Assembly: GCA_937872535.1 (NCBI GenBank)
Contig: CALMTC010000011.1
Location: 162,943-226,942, forward strand
Length of the DNA stretch: 64,000 bases
Direction of reading: 5' to 3'
From: an uncultured bacterium
Lineage (GTDB): Bacteria > Patescibacteriota > Gracilibacteria > Absconditabacterales > Absconditicoccaceae
The notes under the pieces are model-generated. The model had not been told where the DNA came from. It did not search any database and worked only from the letters and a program-made list of their open reading frames with translations. Positions within the stretch are counted from its first letter, which is position 1. Every line of letters begins with the position of its first letter. The translations under genes and the position numbers were made by a program. This document shows positions 19,389-30,375 of the stretch, piece after piece.

Positions 19389-19438
19389 CGTCTCTGATAA
19401 GGACGAGGTCGATGGTTCGAGTCCATCTATGCCCACCA
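19362..19438 (+). tRNA. tRNA-Ile (GAT), CCA encoded
   Basis: Acceptor GGGCATA/TATGCCC, D arm GCTC..GAGC, anticodon loop CTGATAA with GAT, T arm GATGG-TTCGAGT-CCATC, and an encoded CCA at 19436-19438. The first ten bases are shared with the end of the GIY-YIG gene. Confidence 0.95.
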
Positions 19439-19485
19439 TTGATATGAAATTTGAGATTTAAGTTGTTTGTGAGAGTAAATATTGC

Positions 19486-19559
19486 CGGGGATTAGCTCAG
19501 ATGGCTAGAGCGCTTGGTTTGGGACCAAGAGGCCGCGAGTTCGAGTCCCGCATCCCCGA
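19486..19559 (+). tRNA. tRNA-Pro (TGG)
   Basis: Acceptor CGGGGAT/ATCCCCG, anticodon stem CTTGG/CCAAG around TTTGGGA with anticodon TGG, and a normal T arm. No CCA is encoded. Confidence 0.93.
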
Positions 19560-19669
19560 GATTGAATATTGAAATTGCATATTGTATCATAAACACTTGA
19601 AATCGCAATGTAAATAGTTACAAAAAACAGAATGTAGTAAATTTATTTATTCCACTTATAAACAATAAA

Positions 19670-20842
19670 ATGGCAAAAATTCATGTTAATGTAGGTACTG
19701 TTGGACATGTAGATCATGGAAAAACTACTCTTACAGCTGCTATTACTATGGTATCTGCAGCAAGAGGTCTTGCAAAAGCTCAGGATTATGGTTCTATCGA
19801 TAAAGCTCCTGAAGAAAGAGCGAGAGGTATTACTATTAATACAGCTCATGTTGAATATGAAACTGAAGCTAGACACTATGCTCATATTGATTGTCCTGGA
19901 CATGCCGACTATATCAAAAACATGATCGTTGGTGCTGCTCAGATGGACGGAGCTATCTTGGTAGTTGCTGCTACTGATGGTCCTATGGCTCAGACAAAAG
20001 AACATGTTCTTTTGGCTAGACAAGTTAATGTGCCACATATTCTTGTTTTCTTAAATAAATGTGATATGGCTGATCCTGAAATGGTTGAGCTTGTAGAAGA
20101 AGAAATTAGAGATCTTTTGAATAAAAATGGTTATCCTGGAGATTCTACTCCAATTATTAGAGGTTCTGCTCTTAAAGCTGTAGAAAATCCTGGAGATTCT
20201 GAAGGTGCTGCTAAGCCAATTTTAGAATTGTTGAATGCTCTTGATACATTCATTCCAGATCCAGTGAGAGATACTGCTAAACCTTTCGCTATGCCAGTAG
20301 AAGATGTATTCTCTATTAAAGGTAGAGGTACAGTTGTTACAGGTAGAATTGAAAGAGGAACTATTTCTATCAATGATGAAATTGAAATTGTTGGTCTTAC
20401 TGATGAACCAAAGAAAACAGTTGTTACTGGAATCGAAATGTTCCACAAACAATTTACTACAGCAGAAGCTGGTATGAACTGTGGACTTTTGTTGAGAGGT
20501 ATTGAAAAAGATCAAGTAGAAAGAGGACAGTTGCTTGCAAAAACAGGTACTGTAAAACCTCACCACAAATTTGAAGCTGAAATATATGTATTGAAAAAAG
20601 AAGAAGGTGGAAGACATACTCCATTTATGGGAGGATATAAGCCTCAGTTCTTTTTGAGAACTACAGATGTTACAGGTGCTGTTAGCCTTCAAGCTGGTAG
20701 AGAAATGATTATGCCTGGAGACAATGCTAAAATTGATGTAGAATTGATCTACAAAGTTGCTATGGAAGAAGGTCTAAGATTTGCTATTAGAGAAGGAGGT
20801 AGAACTGTTGGAGCTGGAGTTATTACTAAAATTTATGAATAA
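19670..20842 (+). CDS. tuf: Elongation factor Tu
   Basis: The product has 390 residues. [10 protein letters not shown] (P-loop), [15 protein letters not shown] (switch I), DCPGHADY (G3) and NKCD (G4) are all present, followed by the two beta-barrel domains. EF-Tu brings aminoacyl-tRNA to the ribosome. It heads the S10 ribosomal operon here, 39 bases before rpsJ, rather than following rpsL-rpsG-fusA. The gene has no TGA codon although EF-Tu is glycine-rich, unlike the ribosomal protein genes that follow. Confidence 0.98.
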   Translation: MAKIHVNVGTVGHVDHGKTTLTAAITMVSAARGLAKAQDYGSIDKAPEERARGITINTAHVEYETEARHYAHIDCPGHADYIKNMIVGAAQMDGAILVVAATDGPMAQTKEHVLLARQVNVPHILVFLNKCDMADPEMVELVEEEIRDLLNKNGYPGDSTPIIRGSALKAVENPGDSEGAAKPILELLNALDTFIPDPVRDTAKPFAMPVEDVFSIKGRGTVVTGRIERGTISINDEIEIVGLTDEPKKTVVTGIEMFHKQFTTAEAGMNCGLLLRGIEKDQVERGQLLAKTGTVKPHHKFEAEIYVLKKEEGGRHTPFMGGYKPQFFLRTTDVTGAVSLQAGREMIMPGDNAKIDVELIYKVAMEEGLRFAIREGGRTVGAGVITKIYE

Positions 20843-20881
20843 TTATTGACCATTATTTACTGTTAATGAACCTTCAAACGA

Positions 20882-21208
20882 ATGACTGCAAAAGTAAATG
20901 AAACAACTAAATTGAGAATTAAGCTAAAAAGCTACGATCTTAAGATGCTTGAAAGCTCTGTTAGTAAAATTGTTGCGTTGATGATAAAATCTTGAGCTGA
21001 AATTAAGTGACCAATTCCTCTTCCTATGAAGAAAAAGTTGTACACTGTTTTGAGATCAAACTTTGTCCACAAAAATGCAAGAGAACAGTTTGAAAGAAGA
21101 ACTTATTCAAGAATAGTTGATGTTGTTCAGACTGGTTCAAAAACGGTAGAGTATCTACAGAATCTTGCGATACCTGTGGGTGTGGCTGTTGATATTAAAA
21201 TTTATTAA
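20882..21208 (+). CDS. rpsJ: 30S ribosomal protein S10
   Basis: The product has 108 residues, with the LRIKLKSYDLKMLESSV opening and the GPIPLPMKKKLYTVLRS loop typical of S10. Two TGA codons (in KSGAEIKGP) read as glycine. First of a run of ribosomal genes in the classical S10/spc order. An ATTCTGG-like motif follows its stop. Confidence 0.96.
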
Positions 21209-21298
21209 AATTTATATACTGGTTCTCAAAAATTGCTGTATGGAGGCTCTGGTTCTCATCGACTATCCTCCGTTTATCTAATTCAAAGACTATAAAAG

Positions 21299-21910
21299 AT
21301 GAATGCTAGAAAATGATGAGTTGTGTTAGTGAAAAATCAGATGACAAGAATTTGGTCATGAGATAAATTGGTTCCAGTAACTCTTATGAGATTCCCTCAT
21401 CAGCAAGTTCTCAAGTATAGAACTATGGAGAAAGATGGTTATGATGCTGTTGTTGTGTGAATTCATAAAAAAGATGCAAATGCTGCAAATGAAAATAAAA
21501 AAGCAGATTATGATCTTGTTACGGAATTTAGGTTATCAGCTCCGTCAAATGTTTTGGGTGATGCTGGGGTGATTTTGTCTAGTGATATTATTAAAGAAGG
21601 AGACTTAATGCATCTTACATCTACTTCAAAAGGTAAAGGTTATCAGGGAGCGATGAAGAGATTTCATCTTAAGGGATGACCAAAAACTCATGGATCGAAA
21701 TTTCATAGACATGTTGGTTCTATGGGAAATAGAAAGCCAAGAAGAACAATGAAATGACATCCTCATGCTGGACATATGTGAAGTGAAACTGTAAGTATTA
21801 AAAATATTAGAGTTCACGATATTGTTGCTATTGATGGTGTAAATTATGTTGCTCTCCATGGTTCTGTCCCTGGTGCTCTAAACTCATTTGTAAAAGTATT
21901 CTTCTCATAA
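21299..21910 (+). CDS. rplC: 50S ribosomal protein L3
   Basis: The product has 203 residues. The N-terminus MNARKGGVVLVKNQMTRIW and the conserved GKGYQGAMKRFHLKGGPKTHGS and GHPHAGHMG segments identify L3, which binds near the 3' end of 23S rRNA and starts 50S assembly. At least seven glycines are TGA, including tandem TGA TGA at residues 6-7. A 90-base gap follows rpsJ. Confidence 0.96.
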
Positions 21911-21940
21911 TATCTTAAATCTTATTATTAAGAAACATCC

Positions 21941-22573
21941 ATGACATATTCTGTAGATTATTTTGATACTAAAGGTAAAAAAACAAGAACTGAGGAACTT
22001 GACCAGAATATTTTTTCTGAAGAGAGTGTTTCTGATGATGTTCTTCAGCAGTATGTGGTAGCTTATCGTGCTAATCAGCGCGCAAATATAGCTCACACTA
22101 AGACAAGAGCTGAAGTAAATTATTCAGGTAAAAAACTCTATAAGCAAAAAGGTACTGGTAATGCTAGAACGGGTGATGTGGGTTCTCCTATCAGAAAACA
22201 CTGATGAGTGGCTTTTTGACCAAGAAACACACAAAACTTCTCAAAAGATATGAATAGAAAAATGAAAAAAGTAGCTTTGAGAACGGCGATTACTCTAAAA
22301 GCGAAGGCTGGTTCTCTTCTTGGACTAGAAAATGCTATGGATATTCAAAAGACAAAAGAAGGTTTTACTGTTCTTGCGAAATTAGGACTTGTAGGACACA
22401 GAATGCTTTTTGTTGCTCCAAAAGAAAATCAAGCTCTTTATAAAGCAGTAAGAAATATTCCTGGAGTTGATTATGTTACTATCAATACTCTTTCTCCTTA
22501 TGATATAGTAAGGGCTTCAAAGTTGGTTTTTCTTGATGATGTGTTGATGAACATTGTTGATAAATGTAAATAG
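21941..22573 (+). CDS. rplD: 50S ribosomal protein L4
   Basis: The product has 210 residues. The extended loop KKLYKQKGTGNARTGDVGSP and GGVAFGPR are the L4 signature that reaches the peptide exit tunnel. TGA codons join the N- and C-terminal halves (for example 22202-22207). Start at the ATG 30 bases after rplC. Confidence 0.95.
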
Positions 22574-22599
22574 TTTTATTTTTTGATCATTGTGAATCC

Positions 22600-22941
22600 A
22601 TGACATTGAGGACTATAATGCAACAGAGAGCAAAGAAAAATATTGCTCCTAAAGCGATAAAAAGATTTTGAGTGTACGATATTATTCAGGCGCCTGTGAT
22701 GACAGAAAAATCTTATCAAGCTTCTTCTCAAGCTAATAAATACTCTTTCAAAGTTCATCCAGATGCAAACAAGATTGATGTTAAGCTTGCTGTTCAGGAA
22801 ATATATAAAGTGGATCCAGAAGCAATTAATGTTGTCAATGCTAAAGAGAAAGGAAGAGCAAATAGAAAGTTAGTAAAAAAGAGCTATAAAAAAGCTATTG
22901 TTACGCTTAAAAAGTGAGACAAGATTGACTTTATCGCATAG
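22600..22941 (+). CDS. rplW: 50S ribosomal protein L23
   Basis: The product has 113 residues. DIIQAPVMTEKSYQ and the YSFKVHPDANKIDVKLAVQEIY segment with KEKGRANRK identify L23 at the exit tunnel. The N-terminal extension before GVYDI is basic. Two ATG starts are possible (22600 or 22618); the first leaves a 26-base gap after rplD. Confidence 0.93.
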
Positions 22942-22971
22942 TAATTTACTTATCAGTTTATAGTATCAAAT

Positions 22972-23817
22972 ATGCTTATCAAAGAATATAAACCTTATAC
23001 TCCATCAAGGCGTTTTATGACTGGGTATGACTTCTCAGAAATTACAACAACGAAGCCACACAAGCCATTGACTAAAATGTTGGGGTCTACTGGTGGAAGA
23101 AATAGTGCGGGTAGAGTAACATCGAGATTTAGATGATGAGGACACAAAAAACTCTACAGAATAGTTGATTTTAGAGGATATGATAAATTGAATATTCCTG
23201 CTAAAATTTCTACTATAGAGTATGATCCGTACAGAAATGTAAGAATTGCATTGGCAACATTTGCTGATGGTGAAAAAAGATATGTTCTAGCTCGAAAAGG
23301 AATTAAAGTTGGTGATGCTATTATGACTTGAGATGCTGCTATTATTCAGTCAGGAAATAGAAAACAACTAAAAAATATTCCAGAATGAGTAAATGTATAT
23401 AATCTCGAAGTTACTCCATTCACAAAGGGTAAGTTGATTAAGTGAGCTGGTAACTACGGTGTGATTATGGGTAGAGACGAAGCTCTATGAGTTACATTTG
23501 TAAAATTACCATCTGGTCAATTGAGAAAATTTAATGATAATTGCTGGGCTACAATTGGTGAGCTTGGTAACGAAATTCATAAAAATATCGTAATTGGTAA
23601 AGCTGGTAGACAAAGATGGTTAGGAAAAAAACCTCATGTATTGGGGCTTTCTATGAACCCTGTTGATCATCCACATGGTTGATGAGAATGACATACTGGA
23701 AGTGGTCTCAAACATCGTAAAGCTTTCAATGGTAGAGTTGTTGATCCAGGTAAGAAAACAAGAAGATCAGGAAAATGGTCAGATAGATTTATTGTTCAGT
23801 CTATGAATAAAATCTAA
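22972..23817 (+). CDS. rplB: 50S ribosomal protein L2
   Basis: The product has 281 residues with the usual L2 length and motifs: [31 protein letters not shown], and the peptidyl-transferase-near [17 protein letters not shown]. In the last motif three of the invariant glycines are TGA codons, the cleanest single proof in this window that UGA means glycine. Confidence 0.98.
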
Positions 23818-23850
23818 GATATCAATTTAATTACTTACAATATAGCTTCT

Positions 23851-24108
23851 ATGGCTAGATCTCTCAAAAAAGGATTTTATGTACATCCAAAACTTCTCAA
23901 GAAATTAGATAAAATGTCTGAAACAGGAGAAAAGAAAACAATAAAAACTTGGGCAAGATCGTCACACATCATTCCAGAGATGATAGGGCTTACAATGGCT
24001 GTCTACAATGGTAAACAGTTTATTAGTGTCTATGTAACTGAAGAAATGATTGGTCACAGACTTTGAGAATTTGCTCAAACAAGATCTTTCAGAGGACATC
24101 CATTCTAG
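23851..24108 (+). CDS. rpsS: 30S ribosomal protein S19
   Basis: The product has 85 residues. [19 protein letters not shown], then [14 protein letters not shown] and the [12 protein letters not shown] tail, are S19. A TGA near residue 72 is read through as glycine; standard translation would lose the conserved tail. Confidence 0.97.
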
Positions 24109-24162
24109 TAAAAAATTAAGTTTAAGGACAATTAGCTTTTATATTAGAGCCTACACTATCAA

Positions 24163-24501
24163 ATGAATAATTCTATGACGGCCACTCTTAAATATGCGAC
24201 GACATCATATAAAAAAATGTTGTTAATGGCAAAATTAATTAATGGTGAAAAAGTTGGTTCAGCTTTGACACAACTATCTCATATGCCAAAAACAGCAGCA
24301 AAAATTCTTTACAAAGTTGTTCATTCTGCTGCAGCAAATGCAACAAATAATGCATGAGCTCAGATGGAGAACCTTTTCATTACTAAGATTGATATAGGGA
24401 GAGGACCAAAACTCAAGAGAATGAGATTTGTTGCAAGATCAAGAGTTCATGGTTATGTGAAACATAGAGCATTTGTAAGAGTAATTTTAGATACTAAATA
24501 A
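24163..24501 (+). CDS. rplV: 50S ribosomal protein L22
   Basis: The product has 112 residues. MLLMAKLINGEKVGSALTQL, KILYKVVHSAAANATNN and the GRGPKLKRMRFVARSR loop are L22, which lines the exit tunnel. One TGA is read as glycine in NNAGAQ. Confidence 0.95.
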
Positions 24502-24511
24502 TTCCTTCACT

Positions 24512-25174
24512 ATGGGACAGAAAGTCGATCCTAGATGATTAAGAGCATGAGTTACGAAATCTTGGGCTTCTGAGTGGTTTGCAAAGACAAAAGCTCAGAG
24601 CTCAGAGTTTTTCGTTCAGGATATTAAAATGAGAAATTTTGTGGAAAAAGAATTTGTAAGAGTATGAATTTCAAAAGTTGTTGTAAGAAAAACCCACAAC
24701 GAATGAGAAGTAATAATCTTCACATCTAAAACTGCACAGATTCTTGGTAAGGATTGAGAAAAACTCAAAGCTTTTGAAACTAAGTTTGCTAAAAAGTTCG
24801 GTCCAGGTTATAAAATTACTCTCAAGGAAATAAGAGTACCAGAGCTTTCAGCTAAAATTATTGCAGAATTCGCTGCTTCTCAGATAGAAGCCAGAATGCC
24901 ATATAGAAAAGTTGGAAAATCAGTGCTCGAGAAAGTTATGCAAAAGTGAGCGACAGGAGTAAAAATTATGATCGCTGGAAGACTTTGATGAACTGATATT
25001 GCTAGAAGCGAAAAATTTATCGAAGGAAGAGTATCTCTCCAGACTTTTAGAGCGGACATTGATTATCACTATACTACAGCTATGACAAAATATGGTATTA
25101 TTGGTATCAAAGTATGGATCTCAAAAGGAGAAATATTTACTAAAAAAGGGAAAGCTAAATCAAAAGAACTATAA
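24512..25174 (+). CDS. rpsC: 30S ribosomal protein S3
   Basis: The product has 220 residues. [13 protein letters not shown], the KH-type RNA-binding segment around [19 protein letters not shown], and [23 protein letters not shown] identify S3. Eight or more glycines are TGA, including invariant ones in RLGGTD. Only 10 bases separate it from rplV. Confidence 0.97.
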
Positions 25175-25218
25175 AAAATTATTAATCTGACTTTATTCAT
25201 CATAAATATTGCTCTATT

Positions 25219-25641
25219 ATGTCATTACTAACACCAAAGAGTCGAAAGTTCAGAAAACGCATGAGAGGTAATCTCAAAGGAGTAAGTACTCAGTGATCTC
25301 AAGTTGCGTTTGGTGATTTTTGAATGAAAGCAATTCAAAGCTGATACATTTCAAGCAGACAATTAGAAGCTGCTAGAAAAGTAATCGTAAGAGATATTAG
25401 AAAAACAGGAAAACTTCGATTTAGAGTATTTCCAGATGTTCCATACACAAGAAAAGGTTTGGAAATGCCGATGGGTAAAGGTAAAGGAGATGTAGATCAC
25501 TACAATACTGAGGTGAGAAGAGGAAAAATCTTATTTGAAATAACTGGTGTTGATAGAGCTCAAGCTGAAGAGATATTCGAAAAAGCATCTCACAAACTGC
25601 CAATCAGCACAAAAACAATCGGCAAAGGAGAAATGAAATAA
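25219..25641 (+). CDS. rplP: 50S ribosomal protein L16
   Basis: The product has 140 residues. MSLLTPKSRKFRKRMRG, RQLEAARKVIVRDIRKTGKL and MPMGKGKGDVDHY are L16, at the A-site side of the 50S. Several N-terminal glycines are TGA. Confidence 0.96.
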
Positions 25642-25689
25642 GAATTATAATTCAGGTCAGTGCTTTATTATTTCAATGACAAACTGATA

Positions 25690-25911
25690 ATGGCAACTAA
25701 AAAAACATCAAAAACTACTCAAGATCAATCTATCAAGGAACTTATACAATCAATTGCTACTATGAAGACAGAACTTCATGGTTTGAGAATGAAAAATGCA
25801 ATGAGAAACTTGAAAGAAACTCACACTATTACTGTACTAAGAAAAAATATTGCGAGAGCTAGTACACTTTTAACTTCTCAATTCAAGAAGAACAATGGCA
25901 ATAATAGGTAG
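25690..25911 (+). CDS. rpmC: 50S ribosomal protein L29
   Basis: The product has 73 residues, a two-helix protein with the SIKELIQSIATMKTELHGLRMK and ARASTLLTSQ pattern. The ATG at 25690 was chosen; an in-frame upstream start would add ten unrelated residues. Its last 17 bases overlap rpsQ. Confidence 0.88.
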   Translation: MATKKTSKTTQDQSIKELIQSIATMKTELHGLRMKNAMRNLKETHTITVLRKNIARASTLLTSQFKKNNGNNR

Positions 25912-26140
25912 TAAAAATATGAAGGAACTTGTCTGAACTGTGACAAGTGCAAAAATGAAAAATACAGTCGTTGTTACTGTTGAAACAGTTAAAAAAGATC
26001 CAATCTATAAAAAAAGATTTGTTGTTAAAAAGAAATACTATGCTCACAATGAAGATGATTCTATTGCAGAGTGAAGTTCTGTAAAAATTAGACAACATAA
26101 ACCAATCAGTAAATTGAAGAGGTGGATCGTAGTTAAATAG
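25895..26140 (+). CDS. rpsQ: 30S ribosomal protein S17
   Basis: The product has 81 residues. LVGTVTSAKMKNTVVVTVE and the KYYAHNEDDSIAEGSSVKI stretch are the S17 OB-fold. The start overlaps rpmC by 17 bases, suggesting translational coupling. Two glycines are TGA. Confidence 0.93.
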
Positions 26141-26167
26141 TATTTTATCACATTTTAGTGTTCGAGG

Positions 26168-26548
26168 ATGTTGCAAAATGAATCCAGAGTAAAGATAGTT
26201 GATAACAGTGGAGCAAAAGAAGGTCTTATCATAAGAGTTATGAAAGGAAGTAGTGCAAAAAAAGCTCAAACTGGTGATCTCGTAAAGATTGCTATCAAAT
26301 CAGCTACTCCAGACGCCCAAGTTAAAGAGTGAGAAGTCGCTCTATGATTGGTTGTTAGACTAAAAAAAGAAATGAAGAGAGCAGATTGAAGTTACATAAA
26401 ATTCTGAGATAATGCTGTTGTACTTGTCCAAAAAGACAAAAAAGAAGGTATTAAAGCATTATGAAAAAGAATTTTTGGACCAGTTGATAGAGTCTTAAGA
26501 GACCGCGGTTACAAAAATGTAGCAAACCTTGCAGAAGAGGTTATTTAA
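26168..26548 (+). CDS. rplN: 50S ribosomal protein L14
   Basis: The product has 126 residues. QNESRVKIVDNSGAKEGLII, FGDNAVVLVQKDKKEGIKALG and FGPVDRVLRDRGYKNVANLAEEVI are L14. Five or more glycines are TGA. Confidence 0.96.
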
Positions 26549-26569
26549 CTATTTTTCTTTCCTATCAGT

Positions 26570-26860
26570 ATGACTAAGATAAAAAAGTGAGATAAGGTCA
26601 AAGTAATTAGTGGTAAATTCAAAGGAACCATTTCTACTATTGATCAGATTCTTTGAGACAAAGCATTCGTAAAAGATGTAAATGTCGCTAAAAAAGCTGT
26701 AAAAGGTTCATGATTTGTAGAAAAAAAACTTCCAATACATGTTTCTAATGTAATGTATTATTCTGATGAAAAAAAAGCGACAACAAGACTTTGAATCAAA
26801 AAAGATAAAAAAGGGAAGTCTGTTAGAGTTATGAAAAAGTTTAATGCAGAAATTAAATAA
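26570..26860 (+). CDS. rplX: 50S ribosomal protein L24
   Basis: The product has 96 residues. KKGDKVKVISGKFKGTIS is the KOW motif of L24, and VEKKLPIHVSNVMYY with TTRLGIK follows the family pattern. Glycines partly TGA. Confidence 0.93.
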
Positions 26861-26887
26861 TTTATTTGTCTTACTAAATGGTTTTCG

Positions 26888-27433
26888 ATGAGTAGCTACA
26901 AGACATTTCGTGAAAATATTAAACCTCAACTCAAGAGCGATCTAAATCTTAAGAATATCAACACAGTACCAAAAGTTGATAAAGTGATTGTTGCTTTGGG
27001 AATTGGTTCATTGGCAACAAGAAAAGGTGTAAAAGATTTTTCAGAATTTGAAGCAAATTTAGCTAAGATAACAGGTCAAAAACCTCAGCTTATCAAGTCT
27101 AAGAAAGCAATCTCAAACTTCAAACTGAGAGAAAATATGCCAGTAATGTTGAGAGTTACTCTGAGAAGAGATAAAGCACATGACTTTCTCGATAGATTAG
27201 TGAAATTAGTGTTACCAAGAGTAAGAGATTTTGCTGGAATATCTGGAAAAAGCTTTGATAACCAGTGAAATTACTCTCTTTGACTTCAGAGCTATCACCT
27301 CTTCCCAGAATTGGGTCTTGAAGACGTTGTTACTCCTATGGGAATTCAAGTATCAATAGCCTTTTCTGGATGAGACAAAGTGAAAAATCAAGCACTTCTT
27401 AAAAAGCTATGATTCATCTTCGTAGAGAAGTAA
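26888..27433 (+). CDS. rplE: 50S ribosomal protein L5
   Basis: The product has 181 residues. KVIVALGIG, TGQKPQLIKSKKAISNFKLR, GISGKSFDNQGNYSLGLQ and the GLEDVVTPMGIQVSIAF segment are L5, the 5S rRNA binder. The conserved FDxxGNYxxG motif is read through two TGA codons. Confidence 0.96.
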
Positions 27434-27464
27434 AAAAATTTACCTAATTTACTATGCTATCATA

Positions 27465-27689
27465 ATGGCAAAGACTTCAAAAAAAGTAAGTCAAGAAAGA
27501 CTTAATCAGTTAAGATTAAAACATATTGAAAATAAGACTAAAATGCCTCATATGACTAAATACTACAACAGATGTAAACTGTGTGGTAGAGTTGGATCAT
27601 ATTATAGAGATTTTTGAATATGCAGAGTATGTTTGAGAAAATATGCTAGAGAAGGACTTATTATGTGACTCAGAAAAGCTAGTTGGTAA
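27465..27689 (+). CDS. rpsN: 30S ribosomal protein S14, zinc-binding type
   Basis: The product has 74 residues. RCKLCGRVGSYYRDFGICRVC has the two CxxC pairs of the zinc-containing short S14, and the RKYAREGLIMGLRKASW tail is the family end. It is somewhat longer at the N-terminus than the usual 61 residues. Confidence 0.96.
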
Positions 27690-27729
27690 AATATTTTGAC
27701 ATTTATTTCACTTAGGAATCTATTATCTC

Positions 27730-28134
27730 ATGAAATTTTTCAATGCACCTATTCACGATCTTTTGATTAGAATAAAAAATGCATACTTAGCGAGAAGAAC
27801 TGAAGTACAGTGAGTAATACACTCAAAGTTCAAAGTTAATGTGCTTAATATTCTAAAGGAATATAATTTTATTAAAGGGTTTGAAGAAGTGACTCATGAT
27901 AATAAAAAATATCTTACAATTCACTTGAATGAAGTAAGAGATCCAGTTAATGATATTCCAGTTGTTAAGTTTTACTCAAAACCATCTATCCGTTACTATA
28001 CTGGTTATAAAAAACTAAAGACAGTAGCATGAGGAAGAGGTATTGGGCTTATCTCAACAAGTCGTGGTTTGATGCCTGCTCATGTTGCGAAAAAACTCAA
28101 AATAGGAGGAGAGCTCATTGCTGATATTTATTAG
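27730..28134 (+). CDS. rpsH: 30S ribosomal protein S8
   Basis: The product has 134 residues. HDLLIRIKNAYLARR, VLNILKEYNFIKGFEEV and the C-terminal RGIGLISTSRGLMPAHVAKK segment are S8. An internal GTG at 27841 is not the start: the frame is open to the ATG at 27730 when TGA is read as glycine, giving the conserved N-terminus. Confidence 0.96.
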
Positions 28135-28174
28135 TCTATAGTCATTACCGTATTTATTCTCTGATAGTTCTGGT

Positions 28175-28720
28175 ATGTCAAAAATTTGAAAAAAACTTAT
28201 TACTATACCTCAAGGTACCACAGTTGAAGTTAAGTGAAATCATGTAAAAGTTACTGGTCCAAAGTGAGCATTAGAGTATACATTACTTGATGGACTTTCT
28301 CTTAGTATCAATGAAAACCAAATTGAGGTTATTTGTCCAGACCTAGAAAAAAGAAATTTTCGAGGGCTAACAAGAACACTAGTTGATAATATGATTGAAG
28401 GAGTATCAAAAGGATATCAGAAAAAACTTATGGTACTTGGAGTTTGATACACAGCGAAGGTTCAAGGAAAAGAAATTATCTTTACTCTTTGATTCTCACA
28501 TCCTGTGAAAGTTGAAATTCCTGCTACTATTACAGTGACAGTTGAAAAAGATGCTAAATCAAACGACATTCTCACTATTGCAGGTATTGACAAGCAGTTC
28601 TTGGGTCAGTATGTTGCTAATATTAGAGCTCTTAAAGTACCAGAACCATACAAAGGAAAAGGTATTAGATATATAGATGAAACAATCAAACTGAAAGCTG
28701 GTAAAACTGCTAAAAAATAG
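28175..28720 (+). CDS. rplF: 50S ribosomal protein L6
   Basis: The product has 181 residues. [18 protein letters not shown] and VKVTGPKGALEY open the first L6 domain; [17 protein letters not shown] and [14 protein letters not shown] mark the second, and [10 protein letters not shown] is the conserved C-terminal motif. Many first-half glycines are TGA. Confidence 0.96.
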
Positions 28721-28756
28721 TAAGAAATAAATCTTTAGATCTCAAATAAATCGTTA

Positions 28757-29101
28757 ATGAGCCAAAAGCAAATCGAGCAAAAATATCTTAGAAGAAAGCA
28801 CAAGACTAATACTGTTGTTAAGCAAAATCAACCAGATTTTAGGCTTGTTGCTAATAAATCAAATTTGTATACTTATGCACAAGTTCTCGATCAAACGGGT
28901 TCTATTGTAGCTCAAGCATTTGATAAAGGGCTAAAAAGAGCTAATAAGATAGACTGAGCAAAACAGGTTGGTATAGCAATAGCTAAAGTTCTAAAAGAAA
29001 AAGGAGTAAAAGCTGTAGCTTTTGACAGAAATGGATATAAATATCACTGAAGAATTCAGGCAATTGCAGAAGGTGTTAGAGAAGGATGAGTGTCTATCTA
29101 A
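28757..29101 (+). CDS. rplR: 50S ribosomal protein L18
   Basis: The product has 114 residues. KYLRRKHKTNT, PDFRLVANKSNLYTYAQVLD and AVAFDRNGYKYHGRIQAIAEG REGG pattern are L18, which binds 5S rRNA. TGA codons encode three C-terminal glycines of the conserved end. Confidence 0.95.
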
Positions 29102-29145
29102 AAATATGTACTATCATTTCATTTACCATACAATAGTTATCTCAC

Positions 29146-29781
29146 ATGAAAGAAAATAACAATCGTAACAGAGCTGATAAACCAAAAAAAGATTTTGAAG
29201 AGGTTCTTCTCGAAGTAAGAAGAGTAACGAGAGTTACGACTGGAGGAAGAAGAATGTCATTTAGAGCAATTGTCCTTATTGGAAACAAGAAAGGAAAAAT
29301 TGGTTTAGGTGTTGCAAAAGGACCAGATGTCGCTATTGCAGTAAGAAAAGCTACACAAGAAGCTTACAAAGCTATTGTCGTTGCTCCAATTTCTGAATCA
29401 GATTCTGTTCCATATCCAATCACTCATAAATATAAATCGGCAATTATTAAGATTGTTCCAGCAGCTCCAGGTACGGGTCTCAAGGCTTGATCTTCTCTAA
29501 GAACTGTTCTCAATCTTGTTGGATATCTCAATGTACTTACAAAGATTATCGGTACAAACAACAAACTCAACAATGCTATCGCTTGTATCCAAGCACTTGC
29601 TCTTTACAAAGCGTCAAAAAAATCTTCAAATAAAGTAAAAGTTTTTTCTCAGGCTACTGCACATGAAGAATCTGAAAAAGTTGAAGAAACTACTAAAGAA
29701 ACTTCTGTTCCAGCAAAGAAAAAACCTACTCTTACAAAAAAAACAGTTACATCAAAAAAGACTGAAGAAGAAGCAGAATAA
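29146..29781 (+). CDS. rpsE: 30S ribosomal protein S5
   Basis: The product has 211 residues. EVRRVTRVTTGGRRMSFRA and VLIGNKKGKIGLGVAKG are the S5 double-stranded-RNA-binding part, and VPAAPGTGLKAGSSLRTVL the second domain. The tail of about 40 residues (KKKPTLTKKTVTSKK) is a low-complexity extension not seen in typical S5. rpmD (L30), which usually follows, is absent. Confidence 0.96.
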
Positions 29782-29821
29782 TTAAAATAGCTTATTCAGA
29801 TTAAGGAATTTTTATTGTCTT

Positions 29822-30286
29822 ATGTATCAGATTATGTTGTTGCATACATTGCCAAAAAATACTGGAAACAAGAAAAAAGGTAAAGATCTATGAAGAGGAA
29901 ACGGCTCAGGCGCTGGTAATTACTCTGGAAGAGGTCACAAAGGTCAATGAGCAAGAAGTTGAGCTAAATTACCTTGGTGGTTTGAAGGAGGACAGACTCC
30001 ATTAGTTCAGAGATTGCCAAAAATGAAAGGGTTTAAGAGACACTATAAACTTGTTGATAAAGTAAGTGTAGTAAATCTTGATAGACTTAATCAAGACGAC
30101 TCTATCAAAGGTGGTGAAACTATCAATCCAGCATTTCTTATTGAAAGAGGATATGCTAGAGAAAATCATCTTGTAAAAATACTTTGAAGAGGTGATCTTA
30201 CTAAAAAACTATCGTTTGAAGGTATTGCATCATTTTCAGCTAAAGCAAAAGAAGCGATTGAAAAAGCTGGTGGATCTATCGCCTAG
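29822..30286 (+). CDS. rplO: 50S ribosomal protein L15
   Basis: The product has up to 154 residues. LHTLPKNTGNKKKGKDLGRG, the SGRGHKGQGARSG loop and WWFEGGQTPLVQRLPKMKGF are L15. The frame opens with ATG at 29822; the second ATG at 29834 gives the family-typical MxLHTL start and may be the real one. Invariant loop glycines are TGA. Confidence 0.94.
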
Positions 30287-30375
30287 TAAAATACGATGCT
30301 GGTGTCTATCAAAAAGACTTCTAGCTCGTTTTTCATTTTTGCAGGAAAATATTTATTCTCTTTGAGATTGAGACT

